DNA of 64,000 bases, from the NCBI GenBank assembly GCA_021464245.1, contig JADCRB010000067.1:3987359-4051358 (forward strand), in the 5' to 3' direction. Made by a program: the position numbers and the translations under genes. Under the pieces are notes generated by a model, which was given only the letters and a program-made list of their open reading frames with translations, was not told the origin of the DNA and searched no databases. Numbering within the stretch: position 1 is the first letter of the stretch; every line of letters begins with the position of its first letter. Source of the stretch: Carallia brachiata. Taxonomy: Eukaryota > Streptophyta > Magnoliopsida > Malpighiales > Rhizophoraceae. Of this stretch, positions 12,186 through 25,203 are shown one piece after another.

Positions 12186-12193
12186 ATCTCAAT

Positions 12194-15184
12194 TACCATC
12201 TCTCCAAAAAAAAAAAAATCTGAAGACAGATTTACTCGCCATCTCTTGATCATGTGCAGTGCACGTGAACCTGCAAATACCGTACCACCCAAAAAATCAG
12301 TTTGTAGCCCCCACGCACAACCCCCACAGCCCACAAGGAACCTAAAGAAAGCTCCACGTGCAAGGCTTTGAAAAGTATTCTCAAATCCATGAATAGTTAG
12401 TGACAGTAGAGTTAGTAGTTGCATTCAAACAGTATGGGCTCCACCTCCACATTGCCATCACAAAGTTTATTACGATGATGATGATGATCAGAGTGGGGGG
12501 TACCAGCCATTTAATGAAAGATGAAAATAGAGCAAGCGTGTGGGGACCTATGAAAAAACTGGGGTTTGGGGAGCCATGGCAAATGCTGCACTTGTTTCGT
12601 GAGGCAATTGTACCTCTCATACATTTGTATATAACAAATAGGTTGCATATCAATGTCATGGTCAGTCACTACTCAGCACCACCATACTCTGGACCACTAT
12701 TGTCAACAATATCGTTCATTGACTGTTTAATGTCTTTTAACTTTTAAAATATTCGGTAAAATTTAAAGTGGTATAAAAATAATATAAATTATTAAATAAT
12801 TAATTTTAAAAAATAATAAATTTTTTAAATTTAATTAGATGAATTATTTAACTATTTAGTATTACTTAAGAAAAGTATAGACACGTAATAGAGCTAATAT
12901 CAAGGATTTTTCCTTTCCTTTACCATTTTTTTTAATTAGAAGTTTATTAAATTATAAGTTACACAATAAAATTAGTTTAAGTTATTTCTATAAATTTTAT
13001 ACCTTTTTAAAATTAAAATGTGAACTTCAAAAATAAAAGTTTAACATTCTTAACCACAAAAACATTAAGTATTAGCTTAACAAGTTTAAAATTTGGAACG
13101 AGATCTAGAGTCCATATCTCATTTATATTTAAATCTCTACTGCAATTGGACTAAAAGAAAAAATATTTCAAAATTAAAGATGACTTGTAGTATTACAACG
13201 TCAAAATTCATTGATAATTGGAAAAAAAAAAAAAAGAAGGTTATTGTTAGTGGCAGTTCATATCGCTGTGTGGAATTAAAGAGGCAACTGTAGAAAAACG
13301 AAATTAATGTATCTCTACAAAGATAGCTGCAGGTAAAGATAAAAATATATATTTACAATGACAAAATGCAATTTGCCGGAATTCTAGTTGTTGGCGGAAT
13401 TCTCTATAGTGGCCTTCAGCAAAAGGCAAGGGACCCGCCGGGGAAGGAGGGGGTATGCAGAGTTAGAAGTGAAAGGTAAGGGACAAAGACCTTTCTCCAA
13501 ATACTGGCGTCTGTAGTTAAGGATTTAAATTTTTATTTTTGAGATTTTAGTTTTAAGTTTGATAATAGAATATAAAGTTTATGAAAATAATAAGAGCTAA
13601 TTTTATTGTAATTGATAACTCAATATGTCTTTAAATGAAAAAAAAGAAGATAATGTCAAGAAATTAATAACAACAAAAAAAAAGGCAAGAACAAACTGAT
13701 CAGAGGAGGAAATTTCCTAAAGTTTGATCTTATTGAGGTAGCTGCCACAACTCGCCCATGATACATAAAAATCATATGGAAGTTTCATGTTGGTCTCACT
13801 CAATTTGTCGGTAGATCTTTATGCATCACTCCAACGTACAACTTAACAATCATGTTTTTTAAACAAAGAAAAAGAAAAATAGTGGTCGCAGGTATGTTGT
13901 TCATTATATTTGTAAGTCGAAGCTGGAGTATTTATTGACATTCATTTAACCTCTTCTATTCATCATCCGAGCATAATGGATTTGAGAGTGACTCATCATA
14001 CTAGATTACAACGATTAACGATTGAAATCCGATAGTCAACCCGCTAGTTCACTAAGCTCATTGGGCTTGGACAAAGAAACCCACATGTTTAAACGCGGGG
14101 GCGAATGTCAGCGAGGGAATTCAAATATAAGTCGGGTATGTGAAATGCACACTAAATCACCATTCAGATTACCACTTCGAATAGTAATACTTAACAACCA
14201 TTTATATTGCACTTTTTTGCCAATTTTCATGAGATTTTTGATTTAATAAATCTCGTCTAAAATTGATCTCATAAACAACAAAAATTTGTAACAAACATTA
14301 CCGAAATATTTTAGGAGAGTTTCGGTTCAAAACCCATGTCGCCTTGAAGAAGGACGTACTCTTTATTTCCTATCTTAGTAACTCAATCGAGGGATCCATT
14401 ATAAAGTTAATTTTAAATAGTAGTAAAGTAATTAAATAATTTATTTAATATTATTTAACAGTTTTTTTTTAATTTGAATCATGTAATGGCATATTTAAAT
14501 TGTATTTAAAAAAAAAACTACCGTGTATTTCTCTTCAATTAAATGGAAGATCTAAAAATATGTGAAAAATTTGAATTCTAACTCATGAGTGACATATTTG
14601 TTGGACGGAGAATTGAGGGAGGGCAATGAAGGACCCCACTAATAAGTTTCGTCGAAGGTTCAAGGAGGCTTCCAAAGCATTAAAAAAGGAACCTCGCCGA
14701 CCATCAACACAAGTGACTTCTTTGGTTTTTTTTTTTTGGTTGGATCTAGACAACCTTAGTCGCAATCAATTGCACAAAAGAATCATTGGAATAAAACAAG
14801 CACAAAAGTTCTTCATTTCGTAACATTTTGTCCGCTACAAAATGATATCCGTATGAGAAGTCAATTCCAGTCCAATCAAAAACCCAGATTGCATAAAAAA
14901 TAACTACAAGAAAGGAAAAAGGAATTTGAACTGGATTTATAAAAAGGATTCATGCCGGAGTTACGTAATTGGTACGCCTTTGAATTTGTAAAAGTAATGA
15001 TATCCAAACTGTCTGTCTCATGTTAGTTAGGAGTTCATTACCAAGTTCCTCTGTACACATTAATTGTTACAATGCCCAACCCTAAAAAAATAGAAAGACT
15101 ATATGTTTGAGGAGATTTTTAACTTTACTAGTTTTTAGTAGTATAATTTATTGATAATTTTATATTAAATAATAAGTGAGATTT
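12194..15184. other. Intergenic DNA, nothing recognised
   Basis: Frames of 60-115 codons occur near 12119-12750 and 14022-14823. They overlap on both strands and match no family I know. No RNA gene seen. Confidence 0.4.
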
Positions 15185-15495
15185 ATTTGAAATAAAAATA
15201 AAAATATAGATTTATATAATATAAGATTATAAATAAATTATATTAATAAAAAAATGAGTAGAAATAACAAATATTTTGTCTAACAGAAGTTGAGAGTTCA
15301 GTTTATAACGAGACATCATTCGATGGAGTAGCAACAATATTTGAAATAAAAATAAAAAAATAAATTTATATAATATAAAATTATAAATAAATTATATTAA
15401 TAAAAAATAATTAAAAATAACAAATATTTTGTCTAACGATAGTTGAGAATTCAGTCTATAACGAAGACTTTGCTCGATGGAGTGGCAGCAACAAA
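15185..15495 (+). repeat. Tandem duplication of a ~155-bp unit
   Basis: Two direct copies lie end to end: about 15185-15338 and 15339-15495. Each runs from TTTGAAATAAAAATAAAAA through 'attataaataaattatattaataaaaaa' and 'aacaaatattttgtctaac' to 'cgatggagt.gcaaca'. Copies differ by scattered substitutions and small indels, so the duplication is not recent. No coding content. Confidence 0.75.
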
Positions 15496-17918
15496 CCTGT
15501 GCCTGGTTCAGGTCTCATTATTAATGAGCATTGTCAGCTTGGGGATGGTCCCTTCTGGCTACGGAGAAATACATCATACACCCTATTGGAAACTCTGGTC
15601 ATATGTAATCCAGACTTAACTTTTTTTTTACAAAAAAAAAATTTATCATACGTATATTAATCATCAGATATTTAGATTGAGATTAAAGTAATTTTTGTGT
15701 GTATACCATATTTAACTCAACTTAAAAGAAAAGACCCACCATCTGAGTGAGTTTGAGCGAGTTTCTCTTAAATCGATCACGACAATTACTGAGTTTTAAA
15801 TTAGTACGGAATAACTTGATAGTCAAAGGAGGTGTTTAAGTTAATTTTTTAGAGGTATATTTACATTTCATGTTTAAAAAGTAGAGAGATAAATATTTGA
15901 TAAATTTTGTTATATTGTTGTTTATTTCTTCTTATTTTTTTATGTAACTATTAAAAATTGATTGATTGAAAAGTAATTTAAAGTTACTTTTTGCTGACTT
16001 TTTGTGTTAGTTTTCACTTTTTTAATGTTAATAGTTTTTATATAAACTAAATTATTTTCAAAGAATATTTATAAAATTTTATTACTTTTTTACTTATTAC
16101 ATAAATTAGATTTGTTAGTTATTACTCTATTTTATAAATAATTATATAAACACTAGATTTTTATTTTTTAATAATTCTTAAATAACATTTTTTTATTTCA
16201 AATTTTTATTAATAGTGACACTTTTAAAAAATATCTCAAAAATTATTTTTTTTACTTTATAGTAAATATTAATAGTTTTTTTGAAAATATTAAAAATTAA
16301 GTGAGAAAATTTTCAATATTATTTATAAAATATTTATTCTAAAATAAAAATTATACAAATATAAAAATAATTTTGTTAATATAATACATTAATATAAGTT
16401 AAATGTCTAAATCAGTCATTTAATTATTCAATATTAGCAGCAAATAGAAAATTAATCAAATACTTATTAGTCTTTTTGACAATTAGCAAGAAATAGTAAT
16501 CAACAAACAACAATCAGTAGCAGTAAACAGCAATCGACAATAATAATAAGTAACAGTAATATTAAACAAGTATACCGAAAAGACCCAAAGGAGAGCATTA
16601 CTTTTAAGTGCAAATATTGAGATTCGAACTCGAGTTACGAGTGGAGAAATATATTGAGTTGTCATCAAATTACTATCTCAGATGATAATCCGACTTAACT
16701 TTGATCACATATGTTATCACATTTGAGAAAGTTGATCCGATACAAATAATTAAACTCCATTTATTTAAAATCCGACTTAACCTAATTTGTATTCACCGAA
16801 AAAGTGGATCACCTATAATATCTGAAATTTGAACTCAACTCGAAATCATCTAAAAAGCGTTTGTCTTGTGATCCAAAGGACTTGAAAAATAATATACCCA
16901 AAACTAGAAGAGCATAGTTTCGAGCCCCAGACATTAGTCTGAATGTGCAGCTGAACTAAGCAACAAAATATGACTATATATTAATAAGATGTAATTCAAT
17001 TGATAACACGTGAACAATAATACTAAAATTTAAAATTATATAGATGTTACTTTAAAATTTAAAAGTATAAATTACACATAACATGCACTAAAAAAATTTT
17101 TTTCTTAACAAAAAATTTATACATAATATCAATGTGTAGTTGCATTTTATTGTAAATAGTTGCATTTTCTTGTTGAGTTCTAAATTATTGGACTGATGAG
17201 TTAGAGTCTAAAACTTTACGAACACTAGAATGGCCCGTGACTAAAAAGTATGCCGTGAAAATAGAACCCGTTTGCTACATCGATAAGAAGGTCCATCAGC
17301 AATTTAGCATAACTTGAAGCTGAATACGAAGCTACGCACCCGGTGATCCAGCCTACTTGATTGCTTCAATAATGAGTGAGAAAAGTTGGTACCATTTTCC
17401 AGGTGACAGATTGAACTTCTCTCTTACATATTCCTCAAAAGTTCAAATCACGTGGTCATTCTTTGGTCTTTCGCTATAATTTTTTCCTTTTTGGATCACC
17501 GCATTTTCGAGGAAAATTCCTGACCACACAAAAGGCAAACAATGCAATGCCAAAATGACAACGATCCTGAAATCTCATGCCTATCTGAAAAACCAAGCAC
17601 ACACTTCTCTTGGAAAATTCCAATTTTCGCTTGGAGATTTTGACTTCACCGCAGTAAAAATTTTTCACTCTCGAGAGATACCTTGTAGTCAAATTGGAAC
17701 ACATCTACAAAAGATCTTAATATATATATGAAAAATGGACATTGGCTTTTCCAGTAGAAATATTAGCTATATATAATATCAGTGAATACTACAAATTAAA
17801 CTACGGCCATCTCAATGTTGAAACACCAACTCATCAAGAGCAAGGATTTTTGTAATAAAACATTAGTAAAAAGCCTTAATAATGTTGCTAAAATTCCTCC
17901 TTTGCTTGTGGTAACTTT
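15496..17918. other. Intergenic DNA 3' of SPL8
   Basis: No gene recognised. At about 16615-16645 the minus strand reads GAGTTCGAATCTC, resembling a tRNA-type B box, possibly a SINE trace. The region 17474-17704 has a 76-codon minus-strand frame without known motif. The stretch just before 17919 is probably the SPL8 3' UTR. Confidence 0.35.
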
Positions 17919-20267
17919 TTACCCACTCGAGAAAAACAGTGAGCTTGACGATGCAGAAGCACTGACTTGATATGGTCTTTCCTTGAAATAATCCAGAGAC
18001 ATTCTCGGAGGTGATATTGCCACGGTCACCACCGACGAAGACGCATGAGCTCCGGAGTCCTGCGGTGACCCTGTAAATTTCACAAACGATGGATGTGTAT
18101 CAGAAAACATTTATTTATTTTTTAATAAATTACAAATCGTGAGACCAAATTTTATTAAACAAGCGATTACATGTAAAGGATAAAAGGATTAGAGTCAGAC
18201 AATGAGATTAGTTTTTGCTTTGCAAAAAGAAAAAAAAAAAGAAATTGTGATTTAACAAAAAGGCTATTAAAGAATATAATATCTCATATTAATTAAAAAT
18301 AAATTTATAATATAACTTATAATGATTTTAAACTTTTCTTACTTTCAGCTTAAACTTTTGGTAGGATTTGAAAATTATAATCATTATTTAACATGATATC
18401 AAAAATTGATTTACTCTTTATCTGCACTTTAATTTGACTCATTTTTATGAGTTTGATCAATTTTATTCTAATTTCATTATATCACGTGCCATGTTAAAGA
18501 ACATAATATCTCATATTGATTAAAAATAAGTTATAACATGACTTACAATCACTTTTAATTTCTCCTACTTTTATCTTAAAATTTTAATAAGATTTAAGGC
18601 ACATATTCATTATTTGACAAAAGGCAAATTACAAATATGTAATGCTGGATTGACAAATGCCAAACATGAATATGTGAAGCTTACTTGTGAGATTTTCTGA
18701 AGGAGAATTGCGGGGATTTTCAGATTGTGACTTTTGGTTCTCTTGATTGGTCTGGTGGGATTTCCGCCTGCGGCGATTGTGATCAGCCAATCTCCTGCGG
18801 CAACTGCGCTTTCCATTATCGAATTCCTGAAGAAGATGGAATCTGCATCACCAATATGTTTTTGTAAGTGCTAAATCATACTCAAACAAACGGTGCATGA
18901 CTTCCTTAATTAATTATACCAAGCAAAACGGCAACAAAACGTTTATTCTGCCTACCGCTCAGCTACCAGCTTTAAAAGTAGAAAAAAAAAAAAAAAGTGC
19001 TGTGCAAGGAATGAACTGGATCTATGAGATACGGACACAAATACTCCATCGTACGGCAACGGAACACAACATCAATCATGGTACCTCACACACACACACC
19101 CCCAAAAAAAAAAAAAAAGCAAGTGTTAATAATTGGCAACAAAAAACAGTTCCAGAGCAGTACGGTCAGGCGGTTATTTGATACCATATCAGAAAAACAA
19201 GGCAGATAAAATGATGATTGCAATCCATTCTCACAGGTGATGGGCAACGAATGTTGCTCTTGTAATTTCACAATTACGCCATAAGCTAAAATTAAGACCC
19301 CAATCGAATGATCTCAAACAAGGAGCACGTAGTACGGAAACCGGAGTGGAATTAATCGGACGGAAATGCCCTCGGAATCATCCCAAGTACGGGAAACCAA
19401 TCATTGGCACCCTGACTCAATAGTTAGGGGCATTTCTGCCATTCTATCAAATCATTGTCATCCTTTTTTCATTTTTATTACGAAAAAATTTGTTATTTTA
19501 TTCATATGATTAAGATAATATGACTGGAATTAAGGGTGGCGAGGAAAAAATTAGGAAACGTGAACGGGAATGCAAATTATGCAATGGGTGTAAGGAGGGC
19601 GTAATGGTAAAATTGAGGAAAACCTGCTGCACTGCTGGCAGAAACGCTGAGTAAAGCCGGAGACAATGGCAGTGGAAGCCTTGGAGTGGAACTCGCAGAC
19701 CTTGTGGCGCCTGTGGTAGTGCTTGGCGTGGCTAAGATCAGCATTGCATCCCTCAGCCTGACACCTAGGCACATTCGACGATCCGGGGGCCTCCATGGGT
19801 CTGGACCGGCGGTAAAGCCTGTTGACGAAATCATCTTCAGCGGAGGAAAAATAGGTCCGGCCACCCAAATTGAGCCCTATCCTGGCCGTGAAGTCCTCGG
19901 AGCGGGAGACTTCCTCCGCCTTGGGGACGAGGAAATAGGAGGAGGTGGGCCCAGCATTGGCGGAGGGCAAGGCTGAGTCCAGGTTGAGGAAGGGCGGATG
20001 GGGAGCAGGCGTGGTGGTGGGGGAAGCGTAGGCGCGTTGGTCAAAAAAGGGGTTGACTTGGTGTTGATGGGTGGTGGTCATCGGCTGGTGCTGATGATGA
20101 TGAAAATGGAACAAGCTGGCAGTTGTGGGCTGGGGAACGAGGTGGTCGTTGAACGGCTGCGTGGCGTAATGTTCGAACAGCTGGCGGTTGGGGTCTTGTT
20201 CCTGAGAATTTGGTTCGTCTCCCGAGAGAATTATTGTGGACGGATTTCCCCATTCGTACTCCAACAT
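17919..20267 (-). CDS. SPL8: SPL8 SBP-box transcription factor
   Basis: Three exons on the minus strand: 20267-19624, 18842-18685 and 18070-17919, giving 317 aa, close to Arabidopsis SPL8. I chose the start [10 protein letters not shown] at 20267 because SPL8 proteins begin this way. An in-frame ATG at 20321 would add 18 residues. The SPL8-specific block [16 protein letters not shown].. followed by RLYRRSRP precedes the SBP domain (about residues 167-244: [29 protein letters not shown]). A bipartite basic signal [17 protein letters not shown] lies at 226-242. The C-terminus is Ser-rich and ends [10 protein letters not shown], also typical. The first SBP intron falls inside the codon for the Arg of CSRF, as in the other SBP gene. 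SPL8 is nuclear and acts in anther and gynoecium development and gibberellin responses; its clade is not miR156-regulated, and no site is visible. Confidence 0.93.
18266..18615. repeat. Two diverged direct repeats inside SPL8 intron 2
   Basis: About 18266-18386 and 18494-18615 share the order 'aaagaa.ataatatctcatatt.attaaaaataa', then 'aactta.aat..ttttaa.ttt', then a poly-pyrimidine stretch and 'attcattattt' or 'atcattattt'. They lie about 230 bases apart in the same direction and resemble ends of a small decayed element or a simple segmental duplication. Confidence 0.6.
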
Positions 20268-22032
20268 TTCTGCAGTTAGTAGTAGTCCACTACTGATTGG
20301 TTGGCGAACTTCCGCACCCACCAGCGAGTGAGTCTTCTACAAACAGCTACAACGATGGTTTCGGAGACTGGGCCGCCTGAACTGCAGCGGAAGCTCTTTA
20401 TCTGTAGGGAAACCCAAAATAAAGAACAATAAATGAGAGAGACAGAGAGAGAGAGGGGGGGAGAAAGAGAGTTAAAAGTGGCAAGTGAGTGAAAGACAAA
20501 AAGTGTCAGCTTTTTAATTGCAAAGAGATAATTGAGGAGGAAATAAAAGCTGCTTGGCCAAAGCTTTGATTTTTACTTTTTTGCTCGCTGTAAAAACAGC
20601 TCTAGCTAGGAAAATAAATGGCTTTTGGGAACATGTCGGTGTTTAAGAGACTTTTTAAAGCTTACAAAAAAAAAAAAAACTCACTCAGCTCACCTAACGA
20701 TTATCTATGGCAGCATGGCACTCAGAGGGGCAGCGCAGTGGAGATGGACTGTTGCTTTCTCCTTGTACATAAAAGCCCCCCCTAACTCTTTTTTTTTAAC
20801 ACGCTATGCTCTTTTTTTCTCTGGGCCTTTTTTTGGGTTGGGGGGGGGGTCTGCCAACGTTTTCTTTCAGCTCTGTCCCTGTCTAGGGGTCGTGAGGGAA
20901 AGGGCTGAGTGTGGAATGAGAGCAATTGAGTTATCATGAGGCGGCTTGTTCAGTAGGGATTGATGGTGTGTGTACTGTGAGCGTAAATATCGAAATTGCC
21001 ATTCTAATTTTTCTACCCATCTGATGATTACATGGTTGTGGAAAAGGCCACTGTATTATTGGAATGGAATTCCGTGTGACAACTAAGACATTGTTCCTGA
21101 CATATAGTAGACGTCTCTTACCTCCGTCCGTTTTGACAATTACCCTAAGGATAAATGTTAATGGTACGAGGGTTTTGTCTTATTTTTTTGTTTGTAATAT
21201 AATAATTATTATATTTTGTATAATAATAATTTGTATATTTTATGAACGTGGTTACACAAATTTTCTTATTTGTTGTATTATAAATAAATTCTCGAGTGGT
21301 TTTGTTGAGTCATGTAACAGAACTCTAATCCCAATCGGTTAAGTGGAGATAGGAGTGTCCACCAATCAATATGCTCGATGAAATTTGGTACTTCGTTTCG
21401 ATAAAAATTAGTTTGATAACATAAATGAACAACATCCGCACTTAATTTCGAGACTCGTTTGATAAATGAATTGATCTTTAACAATTGATTATTCAACTTG
21501 TTTATATTCATGAATAGTTGATAAAAACTTAATATTTGACTTATTAAGAAAGTTCGATGGAAATTTGATAAAATTCATTCCTTTATAATTCGTTTGTACA
21601 TTTGATTCATTAAGAAAGTTTGACAGAAATTGATATAACTCATTCCTTTATAACTTGTTTGCAGCTTTGTAACTTGTTTAAAGCTCAAATTAAGAGTATC
21701 AATACCAAAACTTTTAGGTCTTTTTTTTTGGTCTTTTTTATTTCCACGGCACCGCTGCACGAATTTCATCGAAACACGTCAAAGCTCCCCTCTCAAACTC
21801 TCATCCTAGCCCCACTAGGCCACCCCCACATCTATAATTCCTAAACACCCAAATCCCCTCTCAGTCTATATTCAAGTAAATTTCATCTCCCAATAGATTT
21901 TGATTCTCATCGCAGGTAATTAAGCTCTCTCTCTCTCAGTCGCTCCTGATTAGTTTCAATTTTACATCTTAGAAAGAAAGACAATGTTTGTAGATTCTAA
22001 ATACAAGTGCTTAATCCAGAATCGTTGCTTTA
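20268..22032. other. SPL8 upstream region and intergenic DNA
   Basis: 20268-20600 is probably SPL8 promoter and 5' leader. At 20433-20466 it has a GA-repeat (CT-rich on the transcribed strand), a common feature of plant leaders. A tandem duplication is listed separately. At 21915-21935 there is another CT-rich tract. I recognise no further gene before the hAT element. Confidence 0.45.
21536..21666 (+). repeat. Tandem duplication, ~65-bp unit
   Basis: Copies at about 21536-21601 and 21602-21666 share 'ttaagaaagtt.ga..gaaat' and 'attcctttataa.t.gtttg'. They differ at several sites, so this is an older local duplication. Confidence 0.7.
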
Positions 22033-22379
22033 ATTATTACCAAAGTTGTTAAAATCGGGATTCTACCTAGGATTGTTTTGATGATGTCATAATCGAATCG
22101 TAAGATCGGATCGTAAAATCGTAAGATTCTACTTAAATTGACAAAAAAAAATAAAAATAAAATAAAATTTTAATTTTTAATTTTTAATTTTTAAGCATTT
22201 CATTCAATTTTTTATATATAAAGTGAAGTATAAACAATCTCATCTATAAATTTGGAGAACAACCAACGCATTAATACATTTCATATTAAAGAAAATTCAC
22301 ATCAAAGTTATTTTGATCACCACTAATATTCAACAATACACAAAATAATACATCATCATTCATTATTATCAACCTAATT

Positions 22380-22953
22380 TTAATTATTATCTCCTTGATT
22401 TACATGATCATTATCTTCCATATTTTCTATATTGTAGTTGTACTCAAAATCATAAAAAAGTGGATCATTCTCAAACGTGCGATCATTGTCTTCATCACTG
22501 ATGTCATGAACTTCCACATTAATTGACCCAAATTCATCAGGACCTATATCAAGTAAACACATTAAAAGTTAATTAGATAACAAAAATGTCATAAATTTGG
22601 AAAACTTTGATAACACAAATTGCAAATAAAAGTTTACATGTTTTTCTCAAATTCTGTGCAATACATTCTACATCTCCTTCATCTCCAGTCGATGCTTGCA
22701 AATGAGCAGCTCTATCAAGAATATCAAACCAATCTCCTTTGGTTGGAAGACTTGGATTTTCTTTTTCTGTTATCCACTCATCATCGGAAGGAATGTCATC
22801 AAAAGAAAGAAAATTGGACATAGAAATGGATTTTAAGGCCTGACTATTTCTTTTCACTTCCATTTCTTTCAATTTCAAATTGTACATAACAAACACAAAA
22901 TCATTCAATTTATGAATTCTCTTAAAAGTGACAAACAACATTTCATCTACCAA
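22380..22953 (-). pseudogene. hAT transposase C-terminal remnant
   Basis: The minus-strand frame from 22953 reads MLFVTFKRIHKLNDFVFVMY, then NLKLKE, then an acidic SFDDIPSDDEWITEKENP stretch. This is the pattern seen downstream of the dimerisation region in plant hAT transposases. A second acidic frame (22562-22380, with DISDEDNDRTFENDPLFYD) may be the last exon or tail. The catalytic region and N-terminus are absent, so the protein cannot be active. The assignment rests on motif resemblance plus the surrounding hAT ends. Confidence 0.65.
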
Positions 22954-24011
22954 CCAATCCGAAAAATCAAAAAGCTATATGCATAGATATTTCAACTAGC
23001 CTTTAGTATGAGATCACAATATTTTCCGCATCAAGTTCCTGACATTGGTACAGGTAGCTCTTCAAGAGAAATCAGCTGTGTATTCCCATAATTTGCATCT
23101 TGAGATTGATATATCATTAATGGCATGCATAAGTATTTTGGCAAACAGAAATTTTTTTTTGAAAAATTGTAGAATAGAAAATTACAAACAAAAATTTTAC
23201 TCATAAAAAAAAAAGGTAAAAACACATTCTGGAGAATAGTAATCATAATCATGGTTGTTAAAAAATTTAATATAGATCACAAAGGGAGAATTATAAATAC
23301 TGAAAAATACCAACCCTCGAATAGTTAAATTCCCACAAAACTAAACATTCTCAAGTCCTATACCCAATGGAAACCAACGATGAAATTAGGTGCCCAGAAC
23401 AGGAAACCATTGATTTATGCCTCCTTAATCAGCTCTACAAACTTTATGGAAAAACTCCGTAATTGAAACAATTAAGTGGATAGCCTCATTCTAATTGCAA
23501 GGCCAATTCCAAGTTTCTAACGCAAACTGCTCAACTATATATCAAATTATTAATAGCCCAAAAGGAACAACTGCACATTTCAGTTATGACTGTACCTAAT
23601 TCAACTAAATAGAGACGAGAGAGATGAACAAAGGAGAAACATTTGTGACAGATAAAACCCACAAAAATAATTACCTTTTCGAGATCGTTTCGATCTCTGT
23701 CAGTTTCTCAATGGAAAGGACGAACTGTTCAACAATGTAGTTCTCCTCGTCACTTTTCTCTGCTTCTCTCCCCCAGAAACAACAAAACAAAATATGACCA
23801 AAAAAAATAAGTCTCCAGTTCACGAACTTATGTCCTGAATCTCTTGATGGCTGATGCTTTTGCAAAAATAAGATTTGGTTTGGATTTGGAACAAAGAAAT
23901 TGAGGGGAAGAAGAAAGAGGAAGCGTCTGTTCAATGATGGCAATAGGTGGTAGGCAACATTTTGGTAAAAAAAAAATAATAATAAAAGAATGAGCCCAAT
24001 AATGTTTGCTG

Positions 24012-24172
24012 GTGGGATCGGTGGGATCGTACGATCCCACCGATCCCACGAGTCAACTCCCGATCCTACTAAGATCCCACCTTAGAGCGATTTTTTAACT
24101 GTACGATCCCACCGATCCCACGAGTCAACTCCCGATCCTACTAAGATCCCACCTTAGAGCGATTTTTTAACT
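24012..24172. repeat. Perfect 38-bp palindrome and exact 72-bp tandem repeat in hAT subterminal region
   Basis: 24012-24049 is a perfect palindrome centred between 24030 and 24031, built from GTGGGATCG repeats. Overlapping it, a 72-base unit (24029-24100) is repeated exactly at 24101-24172. Its exactness indicates a recent duplication or replication slippage inside the transposon end. Confidence 0.9.
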
Positions 24173-24249
24173 GATCTGGATCGTTCAGCTGATTTAGGAT
24201 CGTACGATCCTATGATCTGAATAGCGATTTTAACAACATTGATTATTAC

Positions 24250-25172
24250 TATAAGAGCAGTGATACATAGCACGAAGTTCTTTTCACGATTATTTACCAA
24301 TTAATTTTTTTGCTGACGTGGGAAGGAATTTTTCGTATTTTTATTTTTATTTTTTAAAACTAAATCTTAGGTGAATTTAGTGTTATCCTAAAAAACAAAA
24401 ATTCTCATAAACTTTTGTAAAGAAAATTTAGTTATATTTATCTTTATTTTTAATGTAATTATTCCATAACCCATATTGATATGTTTTTTTTTTTTGTTTT
24501 TTTGTTTTTAACAAATTTCTTGGCTTATTTTATTCTTGTTATTATTAATAATCTTCTTGACAGCGAGTACCGATCCACTATCGCTACGATCGTGTTTTGC
24601 TGAACGGCAGATTTGTGTTTATTCCTTCTCTGGAAAGACATAAGTATGTGTTGTTGTTTCATGTCGTGTGTTGCTCGGCTCCTTCGTTCGTTTGTTTCTT
24701 TAGAAAATAATTCCTGCTATTTACTTTTTCTATTTCTTTGGGCTAAATAAAACGAGCATTAGTAGATTTTTCTTGAGCTCAAATAGTTAAGCTCAATTTG
24801 AGCCCGAATTTGAGTAATATATAAACGAGCTGAGCTTGAATATGCAAAAATGGTGCGAAAATGGTTCACCACGACTTGTTTATACCCCTAAGCCGATGTT
24901 ATGCATAGATTTGTCACTTATATTGTTAAAGATAATTTATATAAATTTAAACAACTGATTTATGAAATTATATGTGCATAAATGGTCGCAATTTGAGTTG
25001 TTCGTGTTAACGTTTTCAAGTAGTTTAATCCCAATTTCATTGAGCGTACAATCACTAACACACGCACATATATATATAAGTAAAATATAATCAAATGCCA
25101 ATCATTTTGCGTCTAAAACAACAAATCACTTGAATTTCATTGACATTACAATACTTAAACTTTGCAACCAAA

Positions 25173-25203
<31 letters not shown>

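Larger units (their letters stand above)
22041..24241 (-). mobile_element. hAT transposon (2201 bp) with intact ends and 8-bp TSD
   Basis: The left end CAAAGTTGTTAAAATCG and the reverse-complemented right end CAATGTTGTTAAAATCG are 17-bp inverted ends with one mismatch. The same 8 bases ATTATTAC flank both sides (22033-22040 and 24242-24249), an exact hAT-type duplication. Subterminal regions carry many GATC-containing repeats (GATCGTACGATCC, GGATCGTA) that probably serve as transposase binding sites. Inside is only the tail of a transposase on the minus strand. I see no DDE core or BED finger, so the element is probably non-autonomous. The segment 23270-24000 has open frames of unknown origin. 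Confidence 0.88.

Noticed and set aside
19686..20279. 96- and 93-codon plus-strand frames opposite SPL8 exon 1
   Set aside because: Antisense shadows of the SPL8 coding exon.
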